From the NCBI GenBank assembly GCA_033807775.1, contig CM066322.1:22867001-22931000 (forward strand): DNA of 64,000 nt, read 5' to 3'. The translations under genes were made by a program, and so were the position numbers. Positions 31,929 to 47,139 of the stretch are shown in pieces. The DNA is from Saussurea involucrata. Lineage: Eukaryota > Streptophyta > Magnoliopsida > Asterales > Asteraceae. Every line of letters begins with the position of its first letter. Position 1 is the first letter of the stretch. Below the pieces are notes generated by a model. It made no database searches. It was not told the origin of the DNA and saw only the letters and a list, made by a program, of their open reading frames with translations.

Positions 31929-34900
31929 TCTCATTCAGTCGCTTCCAAACTTCCATGGCCTATCAAAAGAAGAACCGTATAATCACTTATACGAATTCCT
32001 TGCCATCTGCAACACTAACAATATTCGAGGTCTTACCCGAGACCACCTTAGGCTCATATTGTTCCCTTTTTCTCTAAAAGGGCGAGCCAAACAGTGGTTT
32101 ATATCACTTGAGCCGAGGATCATCTCTACTTGGGATGACATGCAGAAGAAGTTTTTAGCCGAGTATTTCCCTATAAGGAAAACTGCGGAGATACGCCGAG
32201 CGATCTCCAACTTTCAACAGCAACCTGGGGAAGAGTTTCACGAGGCATTTGAGCGACTCAAAGAGCTTCTTCGTTCCTGCCCTCACCACGATACCCCGAA
32301 ATGGATCTTGGTGAAAACATTCTTGGATGGCTTAGACCCGACTCATCGAGGTCTAGTTAATGCCGCAAGTGGGGGAACGATGATGACAAAGACTGACGAG
32401 GAGGCTTGGCAATTCTTGGAAACATACAGTCGAAGCCTTGCATCACATAATTTTTCGTGGGCAACTCATAGGTCGGTGTCATCTGTATCTAATACTGAAG
32501 GGTTGAATGACTTGAGGAAAGAGTTCAAGGGTGAGATTGGTGAGTTGTCTAAAAAGATAGATCTTGTTTTAGGTGGGATGACTGGGAAGAAAAACGATGT
32601 TTTTCAGGTTCAAAATGCATGCACTCGCTGTGGGGATTCCTCACATTCTGCAAATGAGTGCTTAGTTTTCCATTCTGAGAGCGTAAATCAATCCCAGGGG
32701 TTTGGTAATCATAATCAAGACCCATTTTCAAGCACTTATAATCCGGGATGGCGAAAGCATCCCAATTTTTCTTGGAAAAACAATCAAGAGGGTCCTTCAA
32801 ATCAACCCCGATTTCATCATCATTAGGGACAGTCGAGTCAGCTCAAATTCCAGGGACAAAATCACAATCATCCTCACTCTGGAAATTACCACCATGGTAA
32901 TCAAAGCCACAATCAAAACTTTGGTGGTAATAATAATTATAGCAACAACAGACATGGTTCATCGCCACTTGAAAAGCAAATGCAAGATATGATGGCAATG
33001 ATGAAAGATTACATGCAAATAACAAACAATAATACTCAGTCTGTTGCTGCTACTACTCAGTCTATTGCTGCTCTAGAAAAACAAGTCGGCCAACTGGCCG
33101 AACAGCTGAGTAGAAGGGATGGGGGTACGCTGCCAAGTATGACTAAGCCGAATCCTAGTCATGAGCACGTAAATGAAATCACTTTGCGGAGTGGCCGTCA
33201 ACTGGACCCCTTCCCTCAAAAAGGCGTTGGAAGTTCTTCGGAAAAGGGCGAAGGGAAAGAGATCGAGGAGAGAGTAGAGTCTGAAGAAGAGAATCAAGTT
33301 CCAATCACAATCACATCGGATGCCGATAAATCTCAAGATGGGGAGGGTTCGAGATTTCCTAATCAAGAACCCACTGTTCCATTCCCCGCCGCTTTAAATG
33401 AATCTGCGGCATTTCCATTTGGAAAAAGAGGGCCGAAAAATGATGATATGATGGATGTCTTTCGCCAAGTAAAGATAAATCTACCATTACTAGATGCCAT
33501 CAAACAAATCCCGGCTTATTCCAAATTCTTGAGAGAGTTGTGCACTCAAAAGCGCAAACAAAAGACTTCGATCCCTAAAAAGATTGAAGCTACTGAGGAA
33601 GTAAGCACTATTCTATCTAGTTCCCTACCACAAAAATGCAAGGACCCTGGATCCCCATTGATCCCTGTCGTTATGGGAAATTCCGCCATAAAGAGTGCCT
33701 TGCTAGATTTAGGGGCTAGTGTGAATATCTTGCCAGGATCGGTGTATGATGAGTTTGAGTTTGGTGAACTCAAGGCGACAAGTGTGTTAATACAACTCGC
33801 TGATCGATCTGTTAAGACACCGAGGGGAGTGCTTGAGGATGTGATTGTGAAAATTGAGGACTTCTACTACCCTGTGGATTTCCTTGTGCTAGATACCGAG
33901 GGCATTTGTAGAGATAAAAGCCCTACGATGATTCTCGGCCGACCATTCTTGGCGACTGCAAACGCCACAATCAATTGCCGAACAGGAGTGATGGACATTA
34001 CCTTTGGTAATCGAAAATTGCGTATGAATATCTTTACGCCATCCTCCTTCCCTCCGACCGAGACCGAGTGTTACCCCATAGACTTTGCAGAAGAATGCAC
34101 CCAAGAATACACTTCAAGCATACTACAAGAGGATTTGTTCACTCGATACTTTTCTATCTCATCGGAGGATGATCTTGATTTGGTAGATTTACATGAGGTC
34201 CAGGCATTGCTTGCTGAGCCACTTGTGCCTAATCAACCACCCTGGTCTCATAAGGTTGAACCATTGCCAAATCTAGCTCACGAACCTCCAAAGAGTTCAC
34301 TTGAAAAACCACCAGAGCTAGAACTTAAGCCACTACCAGATCACCTTAAGTATGTCTTCTTAGGAGATGATGGCACCCTACCAGCTATTATCTCATCATC
34401 ACTCACACCTGATCAGGAAGACATGCTTATTTATGTTCTAAAAGACCATAAGAAGGCAATTGGATGGTCGATAGCCGATTTGAGAGGGATTAGTCCTTCG
34501 GTATGCATGCATAGAATCCACACCGAGCCTAATGCTAAGCCCTCACGAGAATTTCAAAGACGACTGAACCCGAACATGAGGGATGTGGTGAAGAAAGAAG
34601 TTATCAGGTGGTTGGATGCCGGGATCATATATCCCATTTCTGATAGCCCTTGGGTAAGCCCGACACAAACGGTGCCCAAGAAATCTGGCATCACCATTGT
34701 GGAGAGAGGAGGGGAAAACATTCCTACTCGCCCTGTCACCGGATGGCGAGTGTGCATCGACTACCGAAAGTTGAATGCAGGCACGTTGAAAGATCATTTC
34801 CCCTTACCTTTCATCGACCAAATACTAGAGAAGCTGGCAGGCCAGAAATACTACTGCTTCTTGGATGGTTATTCAGGATACAATCAAGTGGCCATACACC

Positions 34901-37224
34901 CTGATGACCAAGAGAAGACGACATTTACATGTCCGTATGGCACTTTCGCTTTCCGACGAATGCCATTTGGACTATGTAATGCGCCTGCGACATTCCAAAG
35001 GTGTATGATGTCAGTCTTCAGTGACATGTTGGGCGAGTCATTGGATGTCTTCATGGATGACTTCTCAGTATTTGGCGAGACATTTGAAAGTTGTCTCCAT
35101 AGTCTTGAGAGGGTGCTGAAACGTTGTGAGGAGACTAACTTAGTGCTAAGCTGGGAGAAGAGCCATTTCATGGTTCGAGAAGGAATTGTGCTCGGTCACG
35201 TGATTTCTGAACGTGGCATTGAAGTAGATCGAGCAAAGGTCCAGGTGATCTCCACTTTATCTCCACCGACGACGGTGAAGGGTATTCGCTCATTCCTTGG
35301 ACACGCAGGCTTCTATAGGCGATTTATCAAAGACTTCAGTGCCATTTCACGACCCTTGTGAAATCTACTTGCCAAGGATAATTCATTTGTCTTTGATGAA
35401 ACCTGTCTAGAGGCGTTTGAGACAATCAAGCAAAAGCTTGTCGAGGCACCCATCATGCAAAAACCAGACTGGTCGTTGCCATTTGAGTTAATGTGCGACG
35501 CTAGTAATGAAGCGATGGGAGCTGTACTTGGTCAACGGGTGAATAAAAAGCCCGTTGCCATTTACTATGCTAGTCGGACATTCTCCGAGGCCCAGATGCA
35601 TTACACGACCACTGAAAAAGAGTTACTTTCTGTCGTGTTTGCACTGGAAAAGTTTCGCTCGTATCTGTGGGGAGCGAAGGTGATCGTCTACTCTGATCAT
35701 TCAGCCCTTCGCCATCTACTCGATAAGAAGGAAGCCAAACCCAGGCTTATCAGATGGATTTTGCTATTACAGGAGTTTGACTTGGAAATTCGAGATAAGA
35801 AAGGATGTGAGAATGTAGTAGCAGACCATTTGTCCCGAATCCCCACAGATCAGATCCCGACCAAGGAAGAAGTCCAGGGATCTTTCCCGGATGAGCAGTT
35901 ATTTGCCATATCTAGACTTCCTTGGTTTGCTCACATTGTTAATTACTTAGCTGCAAAGAAGTTACCACATGATTGGACAACTCAACAGAAACGGTACTTC
36001 TTTTCGCAACTTAAGTACTATTACTGGGAGGATCCTGAGCTCTTTAAATATTGTCCGGATCAGATTGTCTGGAAATGTGTCCCCGATAGTGATCACGAAG
36101 ATATTTTAAAGCATTGTCACCGTTATGCATGTGGGGGACACTTTAGTGGAAAGAAGACAGGGATCAAAGTACTTGAGTGTGGATTCTTTTGGCCTACCAT
36201 ATTTAGGGACGCTCAGAACTTTGCAAAATCATGTCTTCGATGTCAGAGCTTGGGTAATATTTCACGCAAGGACATGATGCCTCTCAACCCCATCCTGACT
36301 GTCGAGTTCTTCGATGTGTGGGGTATAGACTTCATGGGTCCTTTTCCATCATCCCAAGGTAATCTATACATTCTGCTAGCTGTTGACTATGTCTCTAAGT
36401 GGGTGGAGGCTATCGCGACCACAACGAATGATCACAGGGTAGTATGCAAGTTTGTCAAGAGCCACATTTTCACTCGACATGGGTATCCGAGAGTCATCAT
36501 CAGTGATGGCGGAACCCACTTCCGTAATATGAAGTTTAGTGCTTTGGCAAAACACTATGGGATCACACATAGGATAGCCACACCATATCACCCATAGACT
36601 AGCGGACAGGTCGAGGTCTCTAATCGTGAAATTAAGCATATTTTGGAGAAGACCGTGAGACCTGATAGGAAGGATTGGTCGAGTCGATTAGAGGATGCAC
36701 TATGGGCATATCGTACCGCATATAAGACACCCATAGGCATGTCTCCATATCGACTCGTGTATGGGAAGGCTTGTCATCTTCCGGTCGAGTTGGAGCACCG
36801 AGCTGCTTGGGCAGTTAAGAAGCTGAATCTTGATCTAAAAGAAGCCGGTGACCATCGTAAACTGGAGTTAGATGAGTTAGAGGAATTGAGACGAGATGCA
36901 TACGAGAGTTCCCGCATATACAAGGAACGAACTAAGGCTTTTCATGATAGACACATATCGCGAAAGTCGTTCCATGTAGGGATGAAAGTTTGGCTATATA
37001 ACTCTCGCTTAAAGTTATTTCCAGGCAAGCTAAGGTCTAGATGGTATGGCCCATATATTGTGCAAGAGGTGTTCCCACATGGTGCGGTCACAATTCAGGA
37101 CGAGAAAGGTGGGGCATCCTTCAAGGTAAATGGGCAAAGACTGAAGCCATACATCACCGCTCGAGACCATGATGGTTATGTTTTGGAGACCACGGCTCTT
37201 GCCGAGCCGGTTTATGACCCCTAG
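31929..37224 (+). pseudogene. Athila/Tat-like gag-pol with three in-frame stops (unit 2)
   Basis: Identical in encoded protein to the unit 1 copy. Stops at 32824-32826, 35359-35361 and 36595-36597, protease DLGAS, reverse transcriptase FMDD and split integrase core. Shared stops show that the copies arose by duplication of an already dead element and not by new transposition. Confidence 0.9.
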
Positions 37225-39079
37225 TCATAGGACTGGTTCCATTTATCTGTATACTTTGTATATTTGCTATTTATTTCTTTGCCTGCTTTAAGATCGAGTC
37301 AGTTAATTGAGTCGTAGTTAAATGAACTTTGTGTGTATGTTCACTGCAAACCCTCACGAGACTTCACTCGTCCACTAGGGGAAACCTAGGGGTTTAAAAG
37401 GCTTGTTGCACATGCTAAGTGCAATCGCGCTTCCCAGCGAAAATGAGGATTAGGTAGTTTTTCTTTTCTTTTTTGTATCTCTTCGTGCTATCTGTTTATC
37501 TGTCTTGGAGCCTGAAATCCCCCTTGGTTGAGTCCACTTCCCCACATTGAGGACAATGCACATCTTTAAGCTGGGGAGGGGGAAAATTTGGAAATTTTCT
37601 GATTGACTGCTATTGTGCTTTAACGAAGTTTGTCCAAGTTGTTGTGTTTTAGCAGGAAAGTGCTGACAAATCGCCGAAGGCTAACGGTCCCATACAGGTC
37701 GGAGCTTACATGGATTGATCGACACTACACCCAATCACGCACTTGAACGACATTCAGGGGAGTTTGACATTCAGGGGAGTTTTTTTGTTTTTCTCATCTT
37801 TATATGTGTTTCTTTAGCTTATTTGCATACATTGGGGACAATGCATGATCCAAAAGTGTGGGGTGTTAAAAACTTAAATAATTGACTTGTTCTAGGGCAG
37901 TAATTCAGTTACATATATGAGCATAATGAAGAAGTTCTTGTTAGACTCTAAGGAGCATATAGCACTAATGAATTGGTCGATTAGTCACCTAATACTACTT
38001 GGTGTGTCATGCTATTTGAAACTAATATTGATTGATCTGGTGAGCACATCTACACCGTGAGACATTTGAGCCTTATGACTAAAACATCAAAAAATTAGTC
38101 TCATTCATTTCATGTGTGTATTACACCTCATGTGCATCGGTCTCTCTAGAACTTGCATCTATTCTCTTCGAGATTGCATTGTATTCATGCTTGCATACAA
38201 AGGTGATAAAGGCCATCTTTGATGTGAATGTTAACCACTTTAGCCAAAAAGCCGACCTTGAAAAGAATAAATCCACTTGCTTAACCATTTTGAGCCTACA
38301 AACCCGTTCTTTTGACACACCTAAGTTACAAGCCACACAAGCCAAACACTTCCTACCCAAACCTTAAGACTTTGGGGTGTGACTTTAGACCAAAGAGCTA
38401 TATTGTTGATATCTTGAAATTGTGGTCTCAAAAGAAGAAAAGAATAGAAAGCAAAGCCTCGAAAAAGAAAAAAAAAAGTGTGCAAAGCCTAAAAAAAATG
38501 GAAAACAAAAAAAGAAAAAAAAGAAAAAAAAGGGGCATAAAAAGGGTTTAAAAGTCGGTATACGACCATTGTGAAAAAAGGGAGAGAAAGAATAAAGGCT
38601 TGCAGTCATTGAAATGAGAAGTGCTCGAAAGTTTCCATGCTCGTGGTTTATTGCTCACAACGCCCCTTAGTCTTAACGGTTTTTAAAGTCACTTTACCAT
38701 AATCATCCTACCCTACCCATAACCACCATTACAACCCTTAAAAAATACCTTTTGATTTGTATCTTGCATGCAATTCCAGCGGTGGAGAATGAGAATTTTT
38801 GCAAGCTTATGGTAGAGTACCAATCATATGAGGATGTCTTGAGCGAAACACTATAACCCAAACACATGAGTGATGGAGGGAATCTTATCCTTAGTGAGAG
38901 CTTACTGGATCATTTTATGTTAGTTCTCGAAACAGTATGCGCATACCGAGGAATTGATGGTTGACCGGTCCCATGTTCATGACATACTATGAGTTCTAAA
39001 GAGTTTGACTTGACCATTCTTGAATTATCGGAAATAAACTGTTTTATTGCCCGAGGACGGTCAATGTTTAAGTGTGGGG
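37225..39079 (+). other. 3' non-coding region of the Athila-like element (unit 2)
   Basis: Same as 18577-20430 with the extra A near 38494. No gene seen. Confidence 0.65.
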
Positions 39080-39778
39080 TGTTTTTGATCGGTCATTTGA
39101 TTCTACTTTATTTTCTCGTTAATTGCCCCTCTCTAGTGCATTAAAATGGTAAAACCGAACGATATTGATGTGTTTTTATATTTTTATAGGTTCGGAACAA
39201 TTTGGAGCGAAAAAGACCAAAACGATGTGGCTGTGGAGGTTTGGCCATATCTCACTCGTCCGAGCTCCGTTCAAGGCGATTCAAGATGTTCCGGAAAGCC
39301 AAAACATAGACGAACAATCTTCGTGTTTTGCGTTTTTTGCAAATTCGGAGTGAATCTGGGTCGAATCTGACCCCGAAGGCAGAAAAGTGTTGCTGGACAG
39401 CAGGTTACAAGTTGTACAACAACAGGTACAACCTGCCGTAGCAGTAAAACAAAAGAAAATAATGTGAGGCTGGATCTTGGGCTTTTAGAAGACTTTAATT
39501 ATCCAAAAGAAAGAGACCATGGGCTGAAATAAAATGGGTCATACATAGCCCACGTGAGGTTTGCAAGAAAAAGAAAAGGAAAGGATGTTGTGGGTATTTT
39601 TTTTCATTGATACGTATATCACAAGGAGAGTTACGGTTATAGAGTTCAAGAAGGAAACAAAATCAAGGGGTTATCTCTTACGCTTTTATTAGGGGCTGAA
39701 ACAGAGATAAATAGGAGCACGGCTGGATTCTGAGGGGACGCCTCAATCTACACATACAGCACAACACCGAGATAAGTA
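39080..39778 (+). repeat. Athila-like 3' LTR, first stretch (unit 2)
   Basis: Copy of 20431-21129, interrupted by copia C at 39779. Lacks the 18-bp segment present in the second stretch. Confidence 0.75.
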
Positions 39779-40271
39779 TGTTGGAACCACCTTAAAAGTG
39801 ACCGTCACTGATCGTTTATCATTCCTGATATGATGATTGACAATAACTGAAATCCCTATGTCTGGTAAAAATATGATGGGCGTATTTACTATTATTGACA
39901 TACTATAGGGTTTCCCATTAGGTGATTGGAACTATGGGGAGTTATATTGCACATAACAAACACCAAGGGTTGAAAGTGTAAGATACTCTTATTATAAATA
40001 GAGTACCCTAATCTCTCTTTCAACCCTAATCACTAATTAGATAACGGCCTAATATCCCAGCCGTGTGCAGCCTCCCTTTCGGTCGATTCTCTCATTCAAG
40101 AACTCGATCATCATCATCCCATCATAATACGATCACCTCGTTCTGGGAACCCGACAATCAATGGCAAATATGTTCAATGCTTTCACCGGATCCTCAGGAT
40201 CATCGGGTATGTTTTCTCATCATCGATTACTCATTATTAATCAAATACGAATCGTGAAGTTTATTCCAACA
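39779..40271 (+). repeat. 5' LTR of copia C (unit 2)
   Basis: Copy of 21130-21622, with TATA box at 39993-40000 and LTR-internal ATG at 40161. Confidence 0.9.
40161..40206 (+). CDS. Proposed gag exon 1 inside the copia C LTR (unit 2)
   Basis: Same ATG, codons and GTATGT donor as 21512-21557. The proposed acceptor is at 41500-41504. Confidence 0.55.
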
Positions 40272-41504
40272 TGTGGTATCAGAGCCCTAGGTTCATAATT
40301 GATTCATGTTTTGTATTTGTTTTCGGTGATTCTCCACGGGTTTTTTTTTCGTACGCCGTCATCTAATAATAATCTGGAATTGAATTGTTGTTTCAAATCA
40401 AAAACCACATTGAACTGCAAAATTCCAGCCGCCGCAAACCTTTTCTCAGCCGCCGCATTTTTTTTTTCCTCCAACAATAATAATGCAAATGTATTTTATG
40501 CCATAAAATTTTCAACCACCATATTCATGATATATATATATATATATTTTGCTGAATTGATTATGCTATATATATATACATTTTGCTGAATTGGTTATGT
40601 TATATGTATATTTACACTGATTACGCCATGTGAATTGATGTATATGTTTCTTTTATCAAGTTAATTATGCGATGTTAATTGATCAATGTTATTATCCCGT
40701 ATTGATCAATGTACGGAAAACCTTTTCGATTGAACCTTATTTTTTCGGTTCCTTACATGGCGAAAACCTTACTTTTCGCAACTGTACATAGCGAAAATCT
40801 TACTTTTCGCAATTGTACATAGCGAAAACCTTACTTTTCGCAACTGTACATAGCGAAAACCTTACTTTTCGCAACTGTACATAGCGAAAACCTTACTTTT
40901 CGCTACTGTACATAGCGAAAACCTTACTTTTCGCTACTGTGCATAGCGAAAACCTTACTTTTCGCTTCTGCCATACCGAAAACCCTTGCACTAATATATA
41001 TGGTCTCATTATTTGTGCCCAAAGGTCAAATATGATTCTCATATTGCAATTTTTTTCCCTTTTGCATAATGAACACTGAGTATACTAATTCTGCCCAAAG
41101 GTGATTTAATATACCTGTGTGTCAAGAGGACTCTCTACATGCATAATTCACACGATGCTCTATTTTGTGCCCAAAGGTCAAAAGATAAGCATTGCGTTGC
41201 ATGACCCTAACGCTCATGTTTACTTAGATATTAGTTATTTCTGCCCAAAGGTGATGTAACATCTAAGTAGAGCCTTACTTTGACTTATTGTTTTGGTGTT
41301 TACAATAGGTATACTCATCACTAGCTTCATCACTAAAATGGTCATAGTTTCATTACTCTAAGGAATATTACTGTTAGGCCTGCTTACTTTAACATTACTT
41401 TGATTCCATTACTTTAAGAAACATTACTTTGTCTGCCCTCTTATAGCTAACCACGTCACTATAATAATCTTCTATAACTTATATTCTCCTTATTTCCACA
41501 TCAG
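40207..41504 (+). other. Proposed PBS-spanning intron (unit 2)
   Basis: Copy of 21558-22855. Contains the PBS, the hairpin array (40760-40975) and the TGCCCAAAGGT boxes. Confidence 0.5.
40760..40975 (+). repeat. Seven tandem 31-bp hairpin units (unit 2)
   Basis: Copy of 22111-22326, same unit order and variants. Confidence 0.93.
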
Positions 41505-44500
41505 TACCTAACTTTGGCATTGAGCCACTTACTGGTGCGAACTTTGCTTCGTGGAAGGATCAATTACTGCTTACTCTGGGGATGCTAGACCTTGACCATG
41601 CTATTCGCCATAATGAACCCGCTGCTATTACTGCTGAGTCTACTGCAGCTCAGAAAGCGGATTTTGAAAAGTGGGAAAGGGCAAATCGCTTGTCACTGAT
41701 GATGGTCAAGAACTCCATTAACCTCAGTATTCGAGGAGCTATCCCTGACTCTGATAAAGTCAGAACTTACCTCAAATCTGTTGAGGATCACTTCAAGGGA
41801 TCGTCTAAGGCGCATGCGAGTAGTTTAATGCTACAGATGCTCACTCTAAAATATGAAGGAAACAGCAGTGTCCGTGAACACATCATGAAAATGATTGATA
41901 TGGCTCATAAGCTTAAGAGTCTTGAGATGGAAGTATCTGATAATTTTCTTGTGCATTTCATAATGACCTCTTTGCCTGCTCGGTTCGACACCTTCAAAGT
42001 TAACTATAATGCTATGAAGGATAAATGGTCGATAAGTGAACTGATTGCAATGTGTGTGCTAGAGGAGGATCGCCTGAAGCTGGTACAACCTGAAGCTGTT
42101 CACCTGACAACCACTGGTAATTCTAAGAAAAGGAAGGGTAACCACAGTAATCAGACTGGAAATAAAGTCCAAAAAGATAATAATCATGGTGCCGTTGCCT
42201 CTGGCTCTAAATCCTTGTCTAACAAACCTAGCTGCAAATTCTGTCGTGCCAAAGGGCACGGACAGAAAGATTGCCCTAAGTTCAAGGAATGGCTAGCTAA
42301 GAAAGGTAACATTCTTTATGTAATATTTGATTCCTTTACTACTGATGTCCCTATTAATACATGGTGGGGTGACTCTGGTTCTATGGTCCATGTGATAAAC
42401 TCAATGCAGGGATTCCTTACAATCTAGAAGCTACCAAAGGGCCAAAGAAAACTTAGAGTTGGAAGTGGTGATCTCTTAGATGTCGAAGCCATGGGAACTT
42501 TAAATTTACATATGAGTACCGGAAAGTGTATTAGACTAGTGGATACCTTATATGTACCGAGAATTACTCGGAACCTTGTATCCATATCTAGACTAGACCT
42601 TGAAGGTTATGTAATAATTCATGGTTGCGGCAAGATTGCTATTACTCATAATAATGAATTACTTGGTCGAGGTTTCTTGGATGGATTACTGTATAAATTA
42701 GAACTAGATCATAATTTCTCACAGTCTTTGTTGTCTCTTAATATTGATGACGTAACTAAGACAACAAAATCACCTAAACAATCAGAGAATTCCTCCATGT
42801 TGTGGCATAAACGTCTTGGCCACATATCACGAGATCGAATGACACGACTCGTAAAGGATGGAATCTTACCTTCTCTTGATTTTAGTGATTTTGAAACATG
42901 TATTAAGTGCCTCAAAGGCAAAATGACGAAAGGGAATAAGAAAGGAGCCACTAGGAGTTCCAACTTGTTGGAAATAATTCACACTGATATAAGTGGTCCC
43001 TATCCCGCATCAATCACAGGACATACATCATTTATTACATTCATTGACGATTATTCGCGTTATATGCACCTATATCTAATTAAGGAAAAATCTGAATCCT
43101 TACAAACTTTTATTGATTTTAAAACTTTGGTTGAAAACCAACTTGATCATAAAATAAAAGTTGTGAGATCAGATAGAGGAGGTGAGTATTATGGTAGACA
43201 TACTGATATTGGTCAAGCTCCTGGTCCTTTCTATAATTTTTGCAAGGAACATGGCATAATTAACCAATACACCATGCCTGGTTCTCCTCAACAAAATGGC
43301 GTTGCTGAAAGGAGAAACAGAACCTTAATGGACATGGTGAGAAGTATGCTTGCTAACACTAACTTACCTATTTTCCTCTGGACTGAGGCATTAAAAACAG
43401 CTGTTCATATACTCAATAGGGTTCCATCAAAATATGTCCCTAAAACTCCTTATGAGATCTGGACAGGTAGGAAACCGAGTCTAAAATATATGAAAGTATG
43501 GGGTTGTCCTGCCGAAGCAAAAGTCTATAACCCTAACTTAAAGAAACTGGATCCTAAGACCATTACGTGTTTCTTTATCGGTTATCCTGATAACTCAAAA
43601 GGTTATCGGTTTTACTGTCCTTCCCGCACTACGAGCATCATTGACACGCAGCATGCCACATTTCTTGAGAACTCAGAGATCAGTGGGAGCACGACAAATC
43701 CTGACTCAGATTTGCAAGAAGTACAAGAAGCGGGGGGAAACCATTCTTCCGGTATCTTTATTCCTCCGATAATTCCTCTTGTACCCACCGCTGCTCCTAA
43801 TATCACTGATCCAGCTCCTCCTAACCAAAATACCGAGGGAACATCATCATCGCTTCCGAACGCTGATCCTAATATCACTGATTCCACTCCTCCAGTTACT
43901 GAACCAGAAAATCAACTAAGGAGATCATCTAGGACTCGCAGGGCCACAAATTTTGATGATTTCGTAACCTTTTTAACTGAAGTTGAGAACATTGGAAAGC
44001 TTAATGATCCTACCTCTTATCGAGAAGCCGTTAATAGTGATCAGGCCACTCAGTGGAATGAAGCCATGATTGAAGAGCTTAATTCCATGCAGCATAATGA
44101 TGTTTGGGACTTGGTTGAACTCCCTGAAGGATCCAAAACCATCGGTTGTAAATGGGTCTTCAAAACCAAATTAGACCCGAAAGGAAACATCGAACGCTAT
44201 AAGGCCAGACTGGTTGCAAAAGGCTTTACTCAAAAGGAAGGAATCGATTATCAAGAGACCTTCTCTCATGTCTCTCGTAAAGATTCTTTAAGGATTGTTA
44301 TGGCACTTGTAGCTCATTATGATTTAGAGTTACATCAGATGGATGTCAAGACCGCATTCTTAAATGGAGATTTGCAAGAAGACGTATACATGCGACAACC
44401 TGAAGGATTCATTCCAGAAGGTAAAGAGCATATGGTCTGCAAGTTGAAGAAATCCATTTATGGGTTGAAACAGGCATCACGACAATGGTATCTCAAGTTC

Positions 44501-45010
44501 GATAAAATCGTAAAGGGGCAAGGTTTTCTAAAGAATCAAGTGGATCAATGCACCTATCTCAAGATCAGTGGGAGTAACTTTATAATCCTTGTCTTGTACG
44601 TAGATGACATCCTACTAGCAAGTAACAACTTGGATATGCTGCATGAGTCGAAGCGGATGCTTTCGCAAAATTTCGACATGAAAGATCTCGGTGATGCCTC
44701 TTATGTCATTGGTATCGAAATACATCGAGATAGGCATAATGGTGTTTTGGGACTTTCTCAAAAGGCATATATTGAGCGTATCTTAAAACGCTATAACATG
44801 CAGCACTGTACACCCACTGTAGCTCCAGTAGTTAAAGGAGATGTGTTTGGTTCTTTCCAAGCTCCAAGCACTGAGACTGAAAAGGAAGAAATGAGGATGA
44901 TACCTTATTCGTCTGTAGTAGGGAGCATTATGTATGCTCAGGTCTGTACTCGACCGGATATCGCTTATATCGCTGGTATGCTGGGACGTTACTTATCTAA
45001 TCCCGGAATA
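41505..45010 (+). pseudogene. copia C gag-pol, one in-frame stop, truncated after RT (unit 2)
   Basis: Protein identical to unit 1, including TAG at 42425-42427 within the protease, the WWGDSGS variant and the end at YLSNPGI. Confidence 0.88.
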
Positions 45011-46522
45011 GCCCCTCTCTAGTGCATTAAAATGGTAAAACCGAACGATATTGATGTGTTTTTATATTTTTATAGGTTCGGAACAATTTGGAGCGAAAAG
45101 GACCAAAACGATGATTTTTGGCAGACTTGCGTGGCTGTGGATATTTGGCCATATCTCACTCGTCCGAGCTCCGTTCAAGGCGATTCAAGATGTTCCGGAA
45201 AGCCAAGACATAGACGAACAATCTTCGTGTTTTGCGTTTCTGCAAATTCGGAGTGAATCTGGGTCGAATCTGACCCCGAAGGCAGAAAAGTGTTGCTGGA
45301 CAGCAGGTTACAAGTTGTACAACAACAGGTACAACCTGCCGTAGCAGTAAAACAAAAGAAAATAATGTGAGGCTGGATCTTGGGCTTTTAGAAGACTTTA
45401 ATTATCCAAAAGAAAGAGACCATGGGCTGAAATAAAATGGGTCATACATAGCCCACGTGAGGTTTGCAAGAAAAAGAAAAGGAAAGGATGTTGTGGGTAT
45501 TTTTTTTCATTGATACGTATATCACAAGGAGAGTTACGGTTATAGAGTTCAAGAAGGAAACAAAATCAAGGGGTTATCTCTTACGCTTTTATTAGGGGCT
45601 GAAACAGAGATAAATAGGAGCACGGCTGGATTCTGAGGGGACGCCTCAATCTACACATACAGCACAACACCGAGATAAGTAAGGTTTCATACGCACCATT
45701 GAGGGAGCTGGTTGACGGCAGAATCGAGAGTAGTTTAGAGAGGTTTTTAGGGAGACACACGGCTGGAAATCAGAGGAGAAGACAGCAACAAGAGGGACTG
45801 TTGGACAGTAGCAAACAAAAACGATTTGGAGGCTTTATCGGAGGTCTTTGGCTGCTGCGTTTTCTGTGTTCATCAAGCAAAGCGAACTCTGAACTTGGAC
45901 TGTTGTGTGTCCAACAGGTTATTTTGTTTTTGTCAATTCGACTTCTAAATCTCTCGATCTCTTAAGTTTGATTATAGATTTGGTTTAGGTCCTCATTTGT
46001 TTATTCTTGACATTATTTGATTGTTTGATTTGAAAGCATTGAATTGAGTTTTTGATAAATTGTTAGTGTTCGTAGAATCTATTGATCATTGGGATTCAAT
46101 TTCTTTGGTCAATGAATTTTTGGTTTATGTTTATTTGAAATCACACACCAAGTGTTTGATGAAAGTCCAAGGTGAATTTTTGGATATTAGTTTGATAGCT
46201 AAGGTCTTTTAATTTTCATTAGTTAATCGTAGTTATAAAGTCTTGGTTTTTTCGTTTAGTAGTTTAGTACTATTCTCAACTCTCATGATTTTTAAAGTAG
46301 TGTTATTTGTACTAAGTAGATTTTGGTTTTAGTCGGTGTCTTTGAGCTTAAAAGATCGAAATTGAGTGGCATATCTTTGTGACACACGTGCATTCAGTTT
46401 AATACAAATAATTCGCTTAACCACTGACTCCCTGATAAGAACGATACCCGACTTACCACTTTACGGTTTAAGTTAGGTTTATAAATTTAAACCTTGTTGC
46501 GCGTTTCACGACGCGTGCAACA
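45011..46522 (+). repeat. Athila-like LTR, second stretch (unit 2)
   Basis: Copy of 26362-27873 with the 18-bp segment. From 45425 on it corresponds to the left partial copy at 8129. Confidence 0.7.
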
Positions 46523-46789
46523 CTCCGTAAAATGCAAACCTTGTATTTGTCTTACAAACCACAATTTGCATATTTGAACAACCAGGGTGCATATGTGAAC
46601 AATGTACATATACATATGCATATGCATACGTGCAAAATATACATATAATAGACATTCATTCATATGGGATAATGCATATATACATCTCAGATTATGCACA
46701 CATTATTCACAATTTCACATGCATATGCACATTGATTTGTAAGGAGTGCAACAAATACATAGATTGTATTTGATTTGTATCTTTTATAC

Positions 46790-46821
<32 letters not shown>

Positions 46822-47139
46822 ATGTACACGCGTGTGTACATGTATGCCTATGCAAAACAAGTATAAGATTCAAATCGATGAATTCTATGTTATCTCGAAC
46901 AAACTGAATCCAAAAGTTTGTTCAAATGAGAAAAGTATCAAAATAAGATAATAGTTAAATCATGTGAAAAATGACATGTGATTTTACACCAATGGTCACA
47001 AGGGTGTTCGGACTATGTGGCCCACAACTTAAGTCTCGGCCAACATCGAGTGAATCACATATAGCCTGACCAGGGTCGACTCTATCTAGAGGCCATGGGG
47101 CGACGCGGCAGCAAAAGGCCAAAGGGCATCACCAAAGTA

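Larger units (their letters stand above)
39779..45010 (+). mobile_element. Ty1/copia element C, 3'-truncated (unit 2)
   Basis: Copy of 21130-26361: LTR 39779-40271, PBS 40274-40285, YVDD at 44597-44608, and the same truncation point with GCCC microhomology. Confidence 0.9.

Noticed and set aside
38385..38609. Phe-rich 74-codon minus-strand frame
   Set aside because: Created by the A-rich tract in the Athila-like 3' region; the extra A in unit 2 opens it by chance.
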